A stretch of 64,000 bases of DNA from Deltaproteobacteria bacterium (GCA_029262415.1 JAJCZL010000038.1:113073-177072), one strand, 5' to 3'; shown: positions 9,398-18,242, numbered from the stretch's first letter. Notes: a model not told the origin generated them from the letters alone. Made by a program: numbers and translations.

Positions 9398-10294
9398 TCA
9401 AAGCGACCCGGCATCGCCGGGGTCGCGACTGGCCTGGAGGCGCCACAATGTCGCGTCAACCGCCCGCCAACCGTCCAGCCCGCCGCGTACCGAGGAGCGA
9501 AAAACCCAGCCTGGATCTCCCGCCTCCACCTTGATCCGCGGTAGCTCAATGGCGTCCATGCCGGTGCGTACGGCGCCGTGCTGCGAGGTGAAGCCGAGCA
9601 GGTAACCGACCTGGCTGAGCATCTCTCCGGTACCGTTGCTGTAGTCGGCACGGGTGCCGAACGGGTAGGCGAACGCGTTGATCTCGGATCCGGTTCGCTC
9701 CTGCAATGTTTCTCGGGAACGCGTCGCCTCATCGCGCGCTTCAGCCGGCGCTATCCTGGCCATCGAGCGGTGCGACCAGGCGTGAGAGCCGATGTTTATC
9801 CCTTCAGCGGGGAGCGAACGAATCTCTTCCCAGGTCATGTAGCGCTCGTCGGTGTCGTATTCCCGGGCCGCGTCGGCAGCGCCGGGTTGCTCAACGAAAC
9901 CAGGACTCACAAATGCCACTGCCGGAACGCCGTACTTTGCGAGTACCGGTAGGGCATGGGTGTAGGTGCTCGCGTAGCCGTCATCGATGGTGACGACGAC
10001 ACGGTTGCGGTCGTTGCTCGACGCACCGGTTGTGAAGGCGAGCAGTTCATCGAGCGAAGCGGCCGCGTTTTTCGACGCGATCCATGCGATTTGGTCTTCG
10101 AATACCTCGGGTGCTAGGCAGAACGGATCACGGTGTTCATGTCCGAACCGATGGTAGGTCAAGACGCGGATGCTTGCTGAAGCCGAACTCTCGCCGAGTC
10201 CGATAGTTGCGGTGTACGGCATGGATCCCGCGGCGAGCAGGCCGCGCGCGGTTTTTTTCGCCAGCCATCGTAGCGTTCCTGCCGAGCCACTCAC
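9398..10294 (-). CDS. polysaccharide deacetylase (NodB homology, CE4)
   Basis: 298 residues. NodB-type motifs are visible: TIDDGY (catalytic Asp and metal Asp) near residue 102, then GSHAWSHRS (metal His pair), then AYPFGTRADY. It should remove N- or O-acetyl groups from a polysaccharide. The N-terminus is basic with a weakly hydrophobic stretch (ARGLLAAGSMPYTATIGL), perhaps a membrane tether. The GTG start overlaps the TGA of the upstream glycosyltransferase by four bases (GTGA), showing translational coupling. The next gene is about 196 bases downstream, and I see no extra gene in that gap. Confidence 0.88.
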   Translation of the reverse strand: MSGSAGTLRWLAKKTARGLLAAGSMPYTATIGLGESSASASIRVLTYHRFGHEHRDPFCLAPEVFEDQIAWIASKNAAASLDELLAFTTGASSNDRNRVVVTIDDGYASTYTHALPVLAKYGVPAVAFVSPGFVEQPGAADAAREYDTDERYMTWEEIRSLPAEGINIGSHAWSHRSMARIAPAEARDEATRSRETLQERTGSEINAFAYPFGTRADYSNGTGEMLSQVGYLLGFTSQHGAVRTGMDAIELPRIKVEAGDPGWVFRSSVRGGLDGWRAVDATLWRLQASRDPGDAGSL

Positions 10295-11109
10295 CGTCCG
10301 CCGGCCTCGTCACCAAGGGGCGGCTTCTTGGTGAACAAACTGTCGGCGATACAGCGCGCAACGAACCTCGGGTTGCCGAGGATGTAGCGGCGCCACTTCT
10401 GTCCGGGTTGTTGCAGCAGGATCTGGAGCCATTCAAGGCCGAGTTTTCGCACCCACCAATGTGCACGTTTGAGGTTGCCGGCCCAGTGATCGATCAGCCC
10501 CCCGATCCCCACGCATACTGGTACGCAAAGCGTCGCGGCATGGTTGTGGATCCAAGTTTCTTGGATGGGGTTGCCCATGGCGACCAAAAGCATGTCCGGC
10601 GCTGCTTCGTTGATGCGAGCGACGGCGCCGGCACTGGTGTTCTCGTCAAGATAGCCGTGTTGGCAACCCTTGATACAGATCCCCGGAAAGTCTGCACGCA
10701 GTCTTTCTACGGCCCGCTCGGCGACACCCTCGGCGCCGCCCAGCAGGTAGTAGGAACGGCCGGCGTCGAGCTGCGCGGCGATAAATTCGGGAATTAGATC
10801 GGTTCCGACCAGGTTGTCTACCATTCGCACGCCTTTCATTCGTGCTCCGAGCCGCACCCCCGACCCGTCGCCGAACACCGCCGAGGACTCGTTCAGACGG
10901 AGTCGAAAGCCAGGGTCTTCGTATGCGAGGTTGAGTGTGTGGGCGTTGACGATCGAAATGGTGTGTGTGGTGCGCGGTTTGTTCGCAATCCACGCGTCCA
11001 TCGCAGCAATCGCCTGTGATCTAGTGATGTTGGTGATTTTTACCCCCAACACCTCGACGACCGGCCCGAGCGCCCCGCCTGCGCTGCAGACCTTTCCTGC
11101 TTCGATCAT
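10291..11109 (-). CDS. WecG/TagA/CpsF family glycosyltransferase (GT26)
   Basis: 272 residues. Family 26 hallmarks are present: INAHTLNLAYED, VFGDGSGVRL and LVAMGNPIQETWI, followed by a conserved tail rich in Arg and Trp (LEWLQILLQQPG). These enzymes add ManNAc-type or uronosyl residues to a lipid-linked acceptor in teichoic acid, enterobacterial common antigen or exopolysaccharide synthesis at the inner membrane. The ATG overlaps the sulfotransferase stop by four bases, and its own stop overlaps the deacetylase start, so all three are co-translated. Confidence 0.9.
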   Translation of the reverse strand: MIEAGKVCSAGGALGPVVEVLGVKITNITRSQAIAAMDAWIANKPRTTHTISIVNAHTLNLAYEDPGFRLRLNESSAVFGDGSGVRLGARMKGVRMVDNLVGTDLIPEFIAAQLDAGRSYYLLGGAEGVAERAVERLRADFPGICIKGCQHGYLDENTSAGAVARINEAAPDMLLVAMGNPIQETWIHNHAATLCVPVCVGIGGLIDHWAGNLKRAHWWVRKLGLEWLQILLQQPGQKWRRYILGNPRFVARCIADSLFTKKPPLGDEAGGR

Positions 11110-12128
11110 CGGCGAGCCTGCGCTTGATAACGCTGGACGGTTTCTTCTATGCGCGTGAACTCAGCGGCCGGCAAGCGGACCTGGTCGGAGTTGTGCAATC
11201 CTTGAACCGTCGCTCTCAAGCCCGGTTCTTGGACGTCCGCGGCCAAAACGTCGCGCGCGATCTCGCGAATCGGCGTAGCAGGATCAGCGCAGAACTCCTC
11301 GTAAGCACAGATTCTGAAACGCTTCTCTCCGAGTTTGTCCTGTTGTCGTCGCGCACATTCAGAGTGGTAGACAACCTGCGCGCAAACCTCTTCGATTGGG
11401 TCGTTAGTTTGGTAGCTTGGCGGCGCCGGGACACCGTAGGCGGCGGCGCGTGTTCCTTGGATGTCCTCGCGCGCTTTCAGGATAGACTGCACGTTGAACG
11501 ACGGCTTGCGCATCACGTAAACGAAGTGTGCCGTCGGCAGCGCAGCGCAAACAGCCTCAGCGCACGTTGCGAGTGCGTTGTTCTTGTTCAGCGTGGGCTT
11601 GCCGGTGAAGTTCTCGAGGGCCGCGAAAAACTTGCGCATCTGTACTGCCTGTTGGTCTTCGAACCAGACCGGAACTGCGTAGCGGTCGTCGGGCCACCAC
11701 CGATCCCAAATGTGGAGACCATCGTTGGCCCCGGCCAGCCCGGAGGTCCGTCCGTAGTAGCTGGTGAGCTCGCGCGCCGGTGTGCGCAAATAGCTTCCCA
11801 GCCGACGGTTGGCTGTGATCGGTGAGTGTGGGAAGAGCTGCGTGAGGTTGTTCAGATGTCCTACCGACAGCGCCTGGATCAGGGACTGTGAGACCACTGT
11901 GGTACCGCTGCGGGGAGGGCCGGCGACGAGCAGGATTGGCTGTTGCGGCTCGTGGGCCCCCTCTAGGAGGTCGCGTTCGGCTCGGGCTGCGAGCAGATCC
12001 AGAGGCCGGGTCAGCGCCGAAACGGCGGTTAGCGCCATCGAGAAGTAGGCCTCCCGGCTGCCGGATCGCAAAAGCCGTGCCGCTAACCCGAACGGGTCTC
12101 GGAAATTAGGAGAGATCATATGTGTCAT
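11106..12128 (-). CDS. sulfotransferase family protein
   Basis: About 340 residues. ILLVAGPPRSGTTVVSQSL is the 5'-phosphosulfate-binding loop of PAPS-dependent sulfotransferases, and KPSFNVQSILKAREDI fits the 3'-phosphate-binding region. It would transfer sulfate from PAPS to a carbohydrate hydroxyl. A longer reading from 12290 exists, but its first 54 residues look non-coding and contain the promoter; the ATG at 12128 (or 12119) is preferred. It is the first gene of the leftward operon and overlaps the next gene by four bases. Its position suggests a sulfated polymer, which is inference. Confidence 0.82.
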   Translation of the reverse strand: MTHMISPNFRDPFGLAARLLRSGSREAYFSMALTAVSALTRPLDLLAARAERDLLEGAHEPQQPILLVAGPPRSGTTVVSQSLIQALSVGHLNNLTQLFPHSPITANRRLGSYLRTPARELTSYYGRTSGLAGANDGLHIWDRWWPDDRYAVPVWFEDQQAVQMRKFFAALENFTGKPTLNKNNALATCAEAVCAALPTAHFVYVMRKPSFNVQSILKAREDIQGTRAAAYGVPAPPSYQTNDPIEEVCAQVVYHSECARRQQDKLGEKRFRICAYEEFCADPATPIREIARDVLAADVQEPGLRATVQGLHNSDQVRLPAAEFTRIEETVQRYQAQARR

Positions 12129-12139
12129 GAATTCAGTAT

Positions 12140-12176
12140 GTTGCGTCGCCACGGAGATTATACAGGCTGACGCAAC
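12140..12176 (-). promoter_or_regulatory. candidate promoter/operator of the polysaccharide operon
   Basis: A perfect TATAAT (12162-12157, minus strand) lies 28 bases before the sulfotransferase ATG. It is bracketed by a perfect 8-bp inverted repeat, GTTGCGTC (12140-12147) and GACGCAAC (12169-12176). The -35 is weak. A repressor or activator site straddling the -10 is plausible but unproven. The rest of the 12129-12457 gap holds the promoter region of the rightward gene, in which I see no strong hexamers. Confidence 0.4.
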
Positions 12177-12457
12177 GCAACGAAGCCTGGCAACCACCAA
12201 AAAATCGCCCCAATCGAGGGGGTAGGTATGGACGCGCCGCCGATCTTGGTAGCAGCCGAGCGTGTCGAGGTGTGTAAATTTTATGCACAAAGACTCATGC
12301 TAAACATCTCGAAGCCTGGACAGATAGTTGAATCTATGGGAGGTTTCTACCTTGACGCTGGAGTGTTCGGATATGAACGTGGGGCCGGGTTCCCAGCATA
12401 TCTAGGCAAGGGGGTAGCCAGCAGTTCGCCGTTTCCTATCGCGAGAACTTATCAAGT

Positions 12458-15388
12458 ATGTCCACCGTCCGCATTCCTGCCGTTCTCTCCGTGTTGCTCG
12501 TCGCGCTCGCGGCGCTTCTGATCCGCTCACCGGCGTCGGTCCCTGCGCAGGCAGAGGAAGAGCTGACTCAAGTCGGAACTCCGATCGCCAAGGTGACGGC
12601 ACCCACCGGAGGTGGCAGCAAGAACATCGAAACGATCCGTGACGGCGTGCGCCCTGTGGTCGGCTCGACCAGCTCATTGCTTCAATACGACACCTTTGAC
12701 GGTGGGAGTAACGCGCTCGACGACTGGATCGGTTACAGCTTTGCGAACCAACATACATTCACGCGGATGGAGTTCCAGGAGGGGCGTCATTTTTTGGATT
12801 CCGGTGGCTGGTTCGTTTCTTTGACGGTGCAGGTTCGCAACGGTGGGGTGTGGCAAGACGTCAGCGGCTTGGTTTCGCTGCCGGCCTATCCAGGAGTCAA
12901 CGATGGCGTCAATTTTGAGTCTTACTCACTGACCTTCGCTCCGATGACCGGTGACGGAATCCGCCTGTACGGTGCACCCGGCGGGCCCAGCGGCTTCATC
13001 TCGGTTGCCGAACTCGGCGTTTTCGGCATGACCGGCAGTTGCGGCGACGGCATCGTCAGTCCAGGTGAGCAGTGCGACGCAGGCGGACAGTCTTCGTCCT
13101 GCGACAGTGACTGTACATTCGCCGTCTGCGGAGACGGTACGTTGAACCCGACAGCTGGGGAGGCGTGCGACGACGGCAACGCCGTCGATGGCGACGGCTG
13201 CGATTCCGACTGTGCACCGACCGGCTGCGGCGACGGCGTTGCGGTGTTCCCCGAGGAATGCGACGACGCCAACAGCATTAACGGCGATGGCTGCTCGTTT
13301 GCATGTCTTTTGGAAGACGAGCGTGGCTTGTGCGCCGGCGTAAGCTCCGGCCCAGCAACGAGCTTGAACGCAGTGCTGGTCGCCAGTGGGCTCGGGCGCG
13401 CCCTCGATATTCAGGCCCCTCCGCTGGATCCCCATAGGCTTTTCGTCGCTACCCAGACCGGAGAAATCCGCCTGATTAAGAACGGAACGCTCCTTCCACA
13501 GCCGTTTTTGGATGTCTCCAGCCTCACAACCTGCTGCGGTGAGCGCGGTTTGCTTGGGCTGGCATTCCATCCCGACTACGAGAACAACCGTCGTTTCTTC
13601 GTTCACTATACCAATCCCTCCGGTAACAATGTGATCGCACGCTACGATCGCAGCGTCGGCGACCCCGATGTGGCTGATTTCGGATCGGGGGTGGTGCTCT
13701 TTACAGTCACCCAGCCGGGCGCAAATCACCAAGGTGGCCAACTCGCGTTCGGCCCCGATGGTTACCTCTATACTGCGATCGGAGACGGCGGGGGTGGAAG
13801 CGCGGGCCGCGGTGCTGCGCAGGCTGACGACAGCCTGCTCGGCAAGGTTTTGCGTATCGACGTTGACGTCGACGCGCCGCCTTACTACGCCGTGCCGCCG
13901 GACAATCCGGGTACCGCCGGAGCACCGCTCGGGCTCATTTGGGGCCGCGGGCTCCGCAATCCTTGGCGCTTCAGTTTCGACCGCGCCAACGGCGACCTCT
14001 ACATCGCTGACGTCGGCGAGGTCGATTGGGAAGAGATCAACTACGAACCGGCCGCCAGCATCGGTGCAAATAACTTCGGCTGGCCGATCTGGGACGGTGA
14101 CAGCAACTGTTTCCAGCCGATAGCGCCTGCTGACTGCGACTCGACCGCCGGCTACGAGATGCCTTTGTACGCCTACGACCACTCATTCGGCTGTTCGGTA
14201 ACCGGCGGTTATGTGTACCGGGGCTGTGCGATGCCGAGCCAGAACGGGCGCTACTTCTTCGGAGATTACTGCTCCGCCCGCGTGTTCAGTTTCGTGGCCA
14301 ACGGGCAGACCCCGTCCAGCGTTAGCGAACACACCGCCGCGCTTGCTCCGGGTGGGGGTATCTCAATTGCGCAGATCTCGGCTTTTGGCCAGGACGCGCG
14401 CGGCGAGATCTACATTGCCGATCTGGGCGGAGAGGTATTCAGGATCGTCCCGGCGGCTGGAGTATGCGGCGACGGAATTCAGCAAACAGGTGAACAATGC
14501 GACGACGCTGGACAAAGCGTCACTTGCGACGCCGATTGCACCTTCGCCGTCTGTGGGGATGGTTCGTTGAACACCGCTGCGGGGGAGAGCTGTGACGACG
14601 GCAACGGCACCAGTGGCGACGGCTGCGATGCTAACTGCACGCCGACCGGTTGCGGCAATGCTATCGTCACGTTAGGCGAGTCGTGCGACACCGGTGGCGA
14701 GTCGGCATCGTGTGATGCCGACTGTTCTGCTGCGGTTTGCGGTGACGGAACCCTAAACTTGTCGGCCGGCGAACTATGTGATGACGGTAACACCCTGAAC
14801 GGTGACGGGTGTTCGTCGCAGTGTGTCCCCGAGGTCTCGCCGACCGTTTGCGGCGATGCGAACTCGGACGACCGGGTTACCGCCTCCGACGGTCTGATCA
14901 TCCTCAAGAATTCGGTCGGCCAGTCGGTGGCATGTCCCGATTTTCTCTGCGACGCGGACGGTAATGGCTTGGTCAGCGCGAGCGATGCGAACATCGTTCT
15001 CCAGACATCCGTCGGGCTCGGGCCGCCGTTGAACTGTCCCGCGATGCCGGGGATTCTCTTTTCCCTAGAGTCTGGAGAGAGGCTCGGAGCGCTGCAGGTT
15101 TCGGTCGACTATGCGACGGCTCCCGGCGATTTCGACGGTACGGGTGGCGGGGTGCTGTGTCAGTCATTGATCAGTGGGGCTACCGCAAGCTTCAACAAGG
15201 CGCCTGGTCGTTTCTTGAACGCGAGCATCGCGTCGGTAACGGGATTCCAAGGACCCAAGAGCTTGTTCTACTGCGACTTCACGGCCGCCGGTTCTCTGGC
15301 ACCGTCACAGTTCGTGGTCGCGGTAGTTGACGCGGTGGACATCGCAGACCGGCCGGTTGCACCGTTCATAACGGTGCGCGTGCCATAA
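12458..15388 (+). CDS. secreted multidomain protein: discoidin-like, Cys repeats, glucose/sorbosone dehydrogenase propeller, dockerin-like
   Basis: 976 residues with a signal peptide (residues 1-32, ending VPAQA). Domains in order are: discoidin-like (about 45-190, ending ELGVFG); three Cys repeats (194-285); a glucose/sorbosone dehydrogenase-type beta-propeller (about 302-666, with GERGLLGLAFHPDY, AFGPDGYLYTAIGDGG and GLRNPWRFSFD); four or five more Cys repeats (669-793); two EF-hand/dockerin-like calcium loops (DANSDDRVTASDG and DADGNGLVSASDA, about 800-854); and a C-terminal beta domain (863-976). Propellers of this family use PQQ to oxidise sugars, but activity cannot be assumed. It is divergent from the polysaccharide operon. 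Confidence 0.88.
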   Translation: MSTVRIPAVLSVLLVALAALLIRSPASVPAQAEEELTQVGTPIAKVTAPTGGGSKNIETIRDGVRPVVGSTSSLLQYDTFDGGSNALDDWIGYSFANQHTFTRMEFQEGRHFLDSGGWFVSLTVQVRNGGVWQDVSGLVSLPAYPGVNDGVNFESYSLTFAPMTGDGIRLYGAPGGPSGFISVAELGVFGMTGSCGDGIVSPGEQCDAGGQSSSCDSDCTFAVCGDGTLNPTAGEACDDGNAVDGDGCDSDCAPTGCGDGVAVFPEECDDANSINGDGCSFACLLEDERGLCAGVSSGPATSLNAVLVASGLGRALDIQAPPLDPHRLFVATQTGEIRLIKNGTLLPQPFLDVSSLTTCCGERGLLGLAFHPDYENNRRFFVHYTNPSGNNVIARYDRSVGDPDVADFGSGVVLFTVTQPGANHQGGQLAFGPDGYLYTAIGDGGGGSAGRGAAQADDSLLGKVLRIDVDVDAPPYYAVPPDNPGTAGAPLGLIWGRGLRNPWRFSFDRANGDLYIADVGEVDWEEINYEPAASIGANNFGWPIWDGDSNCFQPIAPADCDSTAGYEMPLYAYDHSFGCSVTGGYVYRGCAMPSQNGRYFFGDYCSARVFSFVANGQTPSSVSEHTAALAPGGGISIAQISAFGQDARGEIYIADLGGEVFRIVPAAGVCGDGIQQTGEQCDDAGQSVTCDADCTFAVCGDGSLNTAAGESCDDGNGTSGDGCDANCTPTGCGNAIVTLGESCDTGGESASCDADCSAAVCGDGTLNLSAGELCDDGNTLNGDGCSSQCVPEVSPTVCGDANSDDRVTASDGLIILKNSVGQSVACPDFLCDADGNGLVSASDANIVLQTSVGLGPPLNCPAMPGILFSLESGERLGALQVSVDYATAPGDFDGTGGGVLCQSLISGATASFNKAPGRFLNASIASVTGFQGPKSLFYCDFTAAGSLAPSQFVVAVVDAVDIADRPVAPFITVRVP

Positions 15389-15445
15389 GGCAGGGCACGG
15401 TCGATTCCTACGCTGGATTGTCCCTGGGCTTGCTAGGCTTAGCGG

Positions 15446-16219
15446 GTGATTTACGTCGATTCCCTCGTCAAGCACTACGGCGAAGTGACCGCGGTGCAAA
15501 AACTCAGTTTCAGCGTTGAAGCGGGGCAGATCCTCGGCTTAGTTGGTCCTAACGGCGCGGGCAAGACGACCACCCTGCGTATGATCGCGGGCGTGCACAC
15601 GCCCAGCCATGGGGCGGTTACGATCTCGGGCTACGATCTGGCCGAGCGGCCCTTGGACGCTAAGAAACACCTTGCGTTGGTCCCCGACCAGCCCGAGCTG
15701 TTCGCCAGTCTTACGATTTGGGAACACCTGGAACTTTCGGCGCGGCTGTACGAAGTCTACAAGTGGCAACCTGCCGCGGCCGCGCTGCTCGAAGAACTCG
15801 AACTTACCGACAAACGCGACAACATTGTTGCGGAACTTTCGCGGGGCATGAGACAGAAAGTCATGCTCGCCTGTGCGCTCCTACACGAACCGGGGGCTCT
15901 GCTGTTAGACGAGCCTCTCGTCGGACTCGACCCGCGCGGCATGCGTACACTATTCGCCGCTGTTAAGCGCCGGGCCGACGACGGGGCGGCAGTGATCCTC
16001 AGCAGCCACCTGCTCGGCCAAGTCGAGCAACTCTGTACGTGCTTCCTGATTCTCCGAAACGGTGAGCTTTTGCTGCACGGCACCAAAGCTGAAATCGCCG
16101 AGCAACTGGCGCGGCGCGAAGATGGTGTGTCCCTGGAGCAGTTGTTCTTCGACGCGACCGAAGGCGGCGTCGAAGCGGACACCGAGCGGCGAAGCGAACA
16201 AGCGGCATCATCAGCATAG
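15446..16219 (+). CDS. ABC transporter ATP-binding protein
   Basis: 257 residues with a complete nucleotide-binding domain: Walker A GPNGAGKTT near residue 35, signature LSRGMRQKV near 132, Walker B LLLDEP near 150, and a switch His in SSHLLGQVEQ. It couples ATP hydrolysis to the permease encoded five bases downstream. Starts at GTG 15446 with no ribosome site; a TAGGCT hexamer ends only six bases before it. Substrate unknown; ABC-2-type exporters of this layout handle polysaccharides, drugs or lipids. Confidence 0.92.
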   Translation: MIYVDSLVKHYGEVTAVQKLSFSVEAGQILGLVGPNGAGKTTTLRMIAGVHTPSHGAVTISGYDLAERPLDAKKHLALVPDQPELFASLTIWEHLELSARLYEVYKWQPAAAALLEELELTDKRDNIVAELSRGMRQKVMLACALLHEPGALLLDEPLVGLDPRGMRTLFAAVKRRADDGAAVILSSHLLGQVEQLCTCFLILRNGELLLHGTKAEIAEQLARREDGVSLEQLFFDATEGGVEADTERRSEQAASSA

Positions 16220-16224
16220 ACGAC

Positions 16225-17811
16225 GTGCATCCAGCGCTTTTTCATTTGTTCCGTGTCGAATCGATGGCGATGGCACGGCTGGCGTGGCGCAAGCTGCCGA
16301 CCAGAGGTGGTTTGCTCGCTGTAGGCGCCGGTCTGCTACTGGTGGTCGGGGTTCCTTACGCTGCCTACCTTTCGGTGACCAAAGAGGGCAACTTCGCAAC
16401 TACTATCACGCTGATGCGGTCGTACGCCGCCGAAGCGTTCTTTGTGTTTGTGATGCTCGGAGCGATTGCTCCACGCGGACTGTACTACCGGCCCGCCGAA
16501 CTGGCGCTGCTCTTCCCTGCACCGATTCCGCGCCGGCAACTGGTTCTTTACAACATCGTGTGGCGGGCACGTATGTCGGTGCTTTCTGCTTTGTGGCTGG
16601 CGATGCTCGGTGTCATGGGCGGCACTCCGGTGTTGGTCGCGCTCGCCGGCTACACGCTGATCTTGCTCCTCTTACAGGTCTCCTCGCAATGTTTCGCGGT
16701 CGTCCGCGCTCGTCTCGCTGAGCGGCCGCGGGCCGCGTACGGCATCAAGGTTGGAGTGGCTTCGGTGCTGGCGATTGCTGCGCTGCTCGGCGGGCTTGGC
16801 GGTCTGCTGTCGCGGCTTGCATGGACGACCAGGCCTGCCCTTGAAATACTTTCAGCCGATAGCTTGATTGACGCTTTCCCGTGGATAGCGATCGCGGGGG
16901 GGACGGTTGCGGCGCTCGTTGTCGCCACGTGCTGGATGGACGGGGCTTACCACGAGACAGCGCTTGCCCGTAGTCTTGATCGCAGTCGGCGCAAAAAACG
17001 CCGTGGAGGCGGCTCCTACGGGCCAGGGGCACGCTTCGCCACTCTCAAGATTCCCAGCTTTCCGTATCTGCGCGGGGCCGGCCCGATTGCTTGGCGTCAA
17101 TGTACCGAGCTGCTGCGCAATCCCCGACGAATCGTGCTGGTGTTGGCGGTTGTCGCCGCTGCCGCGTTCGGGGCGATGCTACTCGTACAGTTGGAGGCAG
17201 GTAACGACCTGACCACGATCACCGGACCGATGCGTGCTTGGGTAGTGATCTTTGTTCTTTGCATTGCTCCGCTGCTGAGCGGTGACAGTCTCGGTTACGA
17301 TTTTCGGCGCGATCTCGACCGAATGGCGACTCTCAAGTCGCTACCTGTCGCTCCTGCGGTGTTATCCGCCGGTCAGATTGCGCCCGCGACTATGTTTGTA
17401 ACCACGGTACAGGCGCTGGGGATTTGTGGTGTTGCCGTGTTCACCGACTCGATCGACTACGCCACTGTGCTTGCGACGCTGGCAGTCCTTATTCCGATGA
17501 ACTGGTGTGTGATCGCTGCGGAGAACACGCTCTTTCTCGTCGCGCCATATCGCACTGTAGTTGACGACCCGGGAGATATGACTTTTGCCGGCAGACTCGC
17601 GCTGGCGACGACGCTGAAGATGGTCTCTCTGTTCACCTTGGCACTGCTCGCGATCGCGGTCGGTCTCGGGGCTTTGCATCTGACCCACGGGTCTCCAGGT
17701 GCGAGTGTCGCGGCTCTCTCGATGGTGCTCTTCGTCGCGTGTGTTCCCGCTACCAGAACTGCGGGCTGGGCGTTTCGCCGCTTCGATACCGGACGCGACG
17801 TTCCAGTCTAA
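16225..17811 (+). CDS. ABC exporter membrane subunit
   Basis: 528 residues with about ten or more hydrophobic segments, starting at GTG 16225 just after the ATPase stop. The arrangement (long N-terminal membrane half, a basic cytoplasmic loop SRRKKRRGGG near residue 255, then a second membrane half with ARGPIAWRQ-like GAGPIAWRQCTELLRNPRR) is typical of the putative ABC-exporter permease family seen beside single ATPases. It is presumed to form the transport channel with the preceding ATPase. Substrate not predictable. Confidence 0.82.
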   Translation: MHPALFHLFRVESMAMARLAWRKLPTRGGLLAVGAGLLLVVGVPYAAYLSVTKEGNFATTITLMRSYAAEAFFVFVMLGAIAPRGLYYRPAELALLFPAPIPRRQLVLYNIVWRARMSVLSALWLAMLGVMGGTPVLVALAGYTLILLLLQVSSQCFAVVRARLAERPRAAYGIKVGVASVLAIAALLGGLGGLLSRLAWTTRPALEILSADSLIDAFPWIAIAGGTVAALVVATCWMDGAYHETALARSLDRSRRKKRRGGGSYGPGARFATLKIPSFPYLRGAGPIAWRQCTELLRNPRRIVLVLAVVAAAAFGAMLLVQLEAGNDLTTITGPMRAWVVIFVLCIAPLLSGDSLGYDFRRDLDRMATLKSLPVAPAVLSAGQIAPATMFVTTVQALGICGVAVFTDSIDYATVLATLAVLIPMNWCVIAAENTLFLVAPYRTVVDDPGDMTFAGRLALATTLKMVSLFTLALLAIAVGLGALHLTHGSPGASVAALSMVLFVACVPATRTAGWAFRRFDTGRDVPV

Positions 17812-17849
17812 CCGCGCCGGGCCGGCGCTGGGGTCTAACCGTGCCGGGC

Positions 17850-17878
17850 ATGACCGACACCTCCCGATCAGCTAGACT
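17850..17878 (+). promoter_or_regulatory. candidate promoter of the small membrane protein gene
   Basis: ATGACC (17850-17855) and TAGACT (17873-17878) are exactly 17 bases apart and precede a strong GGAGGAGG ribosome site at 17888-17895. The ATG inside the -35 is therefore unlikely to be the start of the next gene. Confidence 0.35.
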
Positions 17879-17900
17879 GCTGGGGGTGGAGGAGGTTGAT

Positions 17901-18173
17901 GTGGAAGAGGTTAGAAGCGCTTTCCTCGTGCGGGCCCTGCTTTGCACGATCGCAATTCCAGTGTCGCTTGCTTGGTTGGTGCTCATCGGTTGGACGCTCG
18001 AAGCTGCGCGGCATGTCGACGTCGGCGTGCTGGCGCGTGGGGTCGGCGGGGCTACCGGCCACGAAGTTGACGCTATCGCGGCAGCGATCATGATTTTGGG
18101 GCCGCTGGCTGCAACGTGGGCGACGCTACTGCGACTCGACGGCTACGTCGCCACAAAAAAGGGAGAGGCCTGA
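17901..18173 (+). CDS. small two-helix membrane protein, unknown function
   Basis: About 90 residues from GTG 17901, chosen because GGAGGAGG lies five bases upstream; GTG 17886 or ATG 17850 are alternatives. There are two membrane segments (LCTIAIPVSLAWLVLIGW and AAAIMILGPLAATWATLL) separated by an amphipathic stretch. It follows the ABC exporter genes by about 90 bases in the same direction, so it may act with them, but nothing in the sequence proves this. I do not recognise the family. Confidence 0.6.
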   Translation: MEEVRSAFLVRALLCTIAIPVSLAWLVLIGWTLEAARHVDVGVLARGVGGATGHEVDAIAAAIMILGPLAATWATLLRLDGYVATKKGEA

Positions 18174-18183
18174 AGCCACTCCC
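18155..18183 (-). terminator. intrinsic terminator for the leftward Cys-rich gene
   Basis: Read on the minus strand, GGGAGTGGC (18183-18175), loop TTCAG and GCCTCTCCC (18169-18161) form a 9-bp stem with one mismatch, followed by TTTTTT (18160-18155). It lies 60 bases after the stop at 18243 and overlaps the stop codon of the converging small membrane gene. Confidence 0.65.
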
Positions 18184-18242
18184 CTTCTTATGTTCCGCTG
18201 TCGGTGCCGGTCAGCACGGCGCCGCGACTCGCGCATGCACTC

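Noticed and set aside
12926..14182. 418-codon minus-strand frame
   Set aside because: Antisense to the sugar-dehydrogenase/Cys-repeat gene, which has clear domains and a signal peptide.
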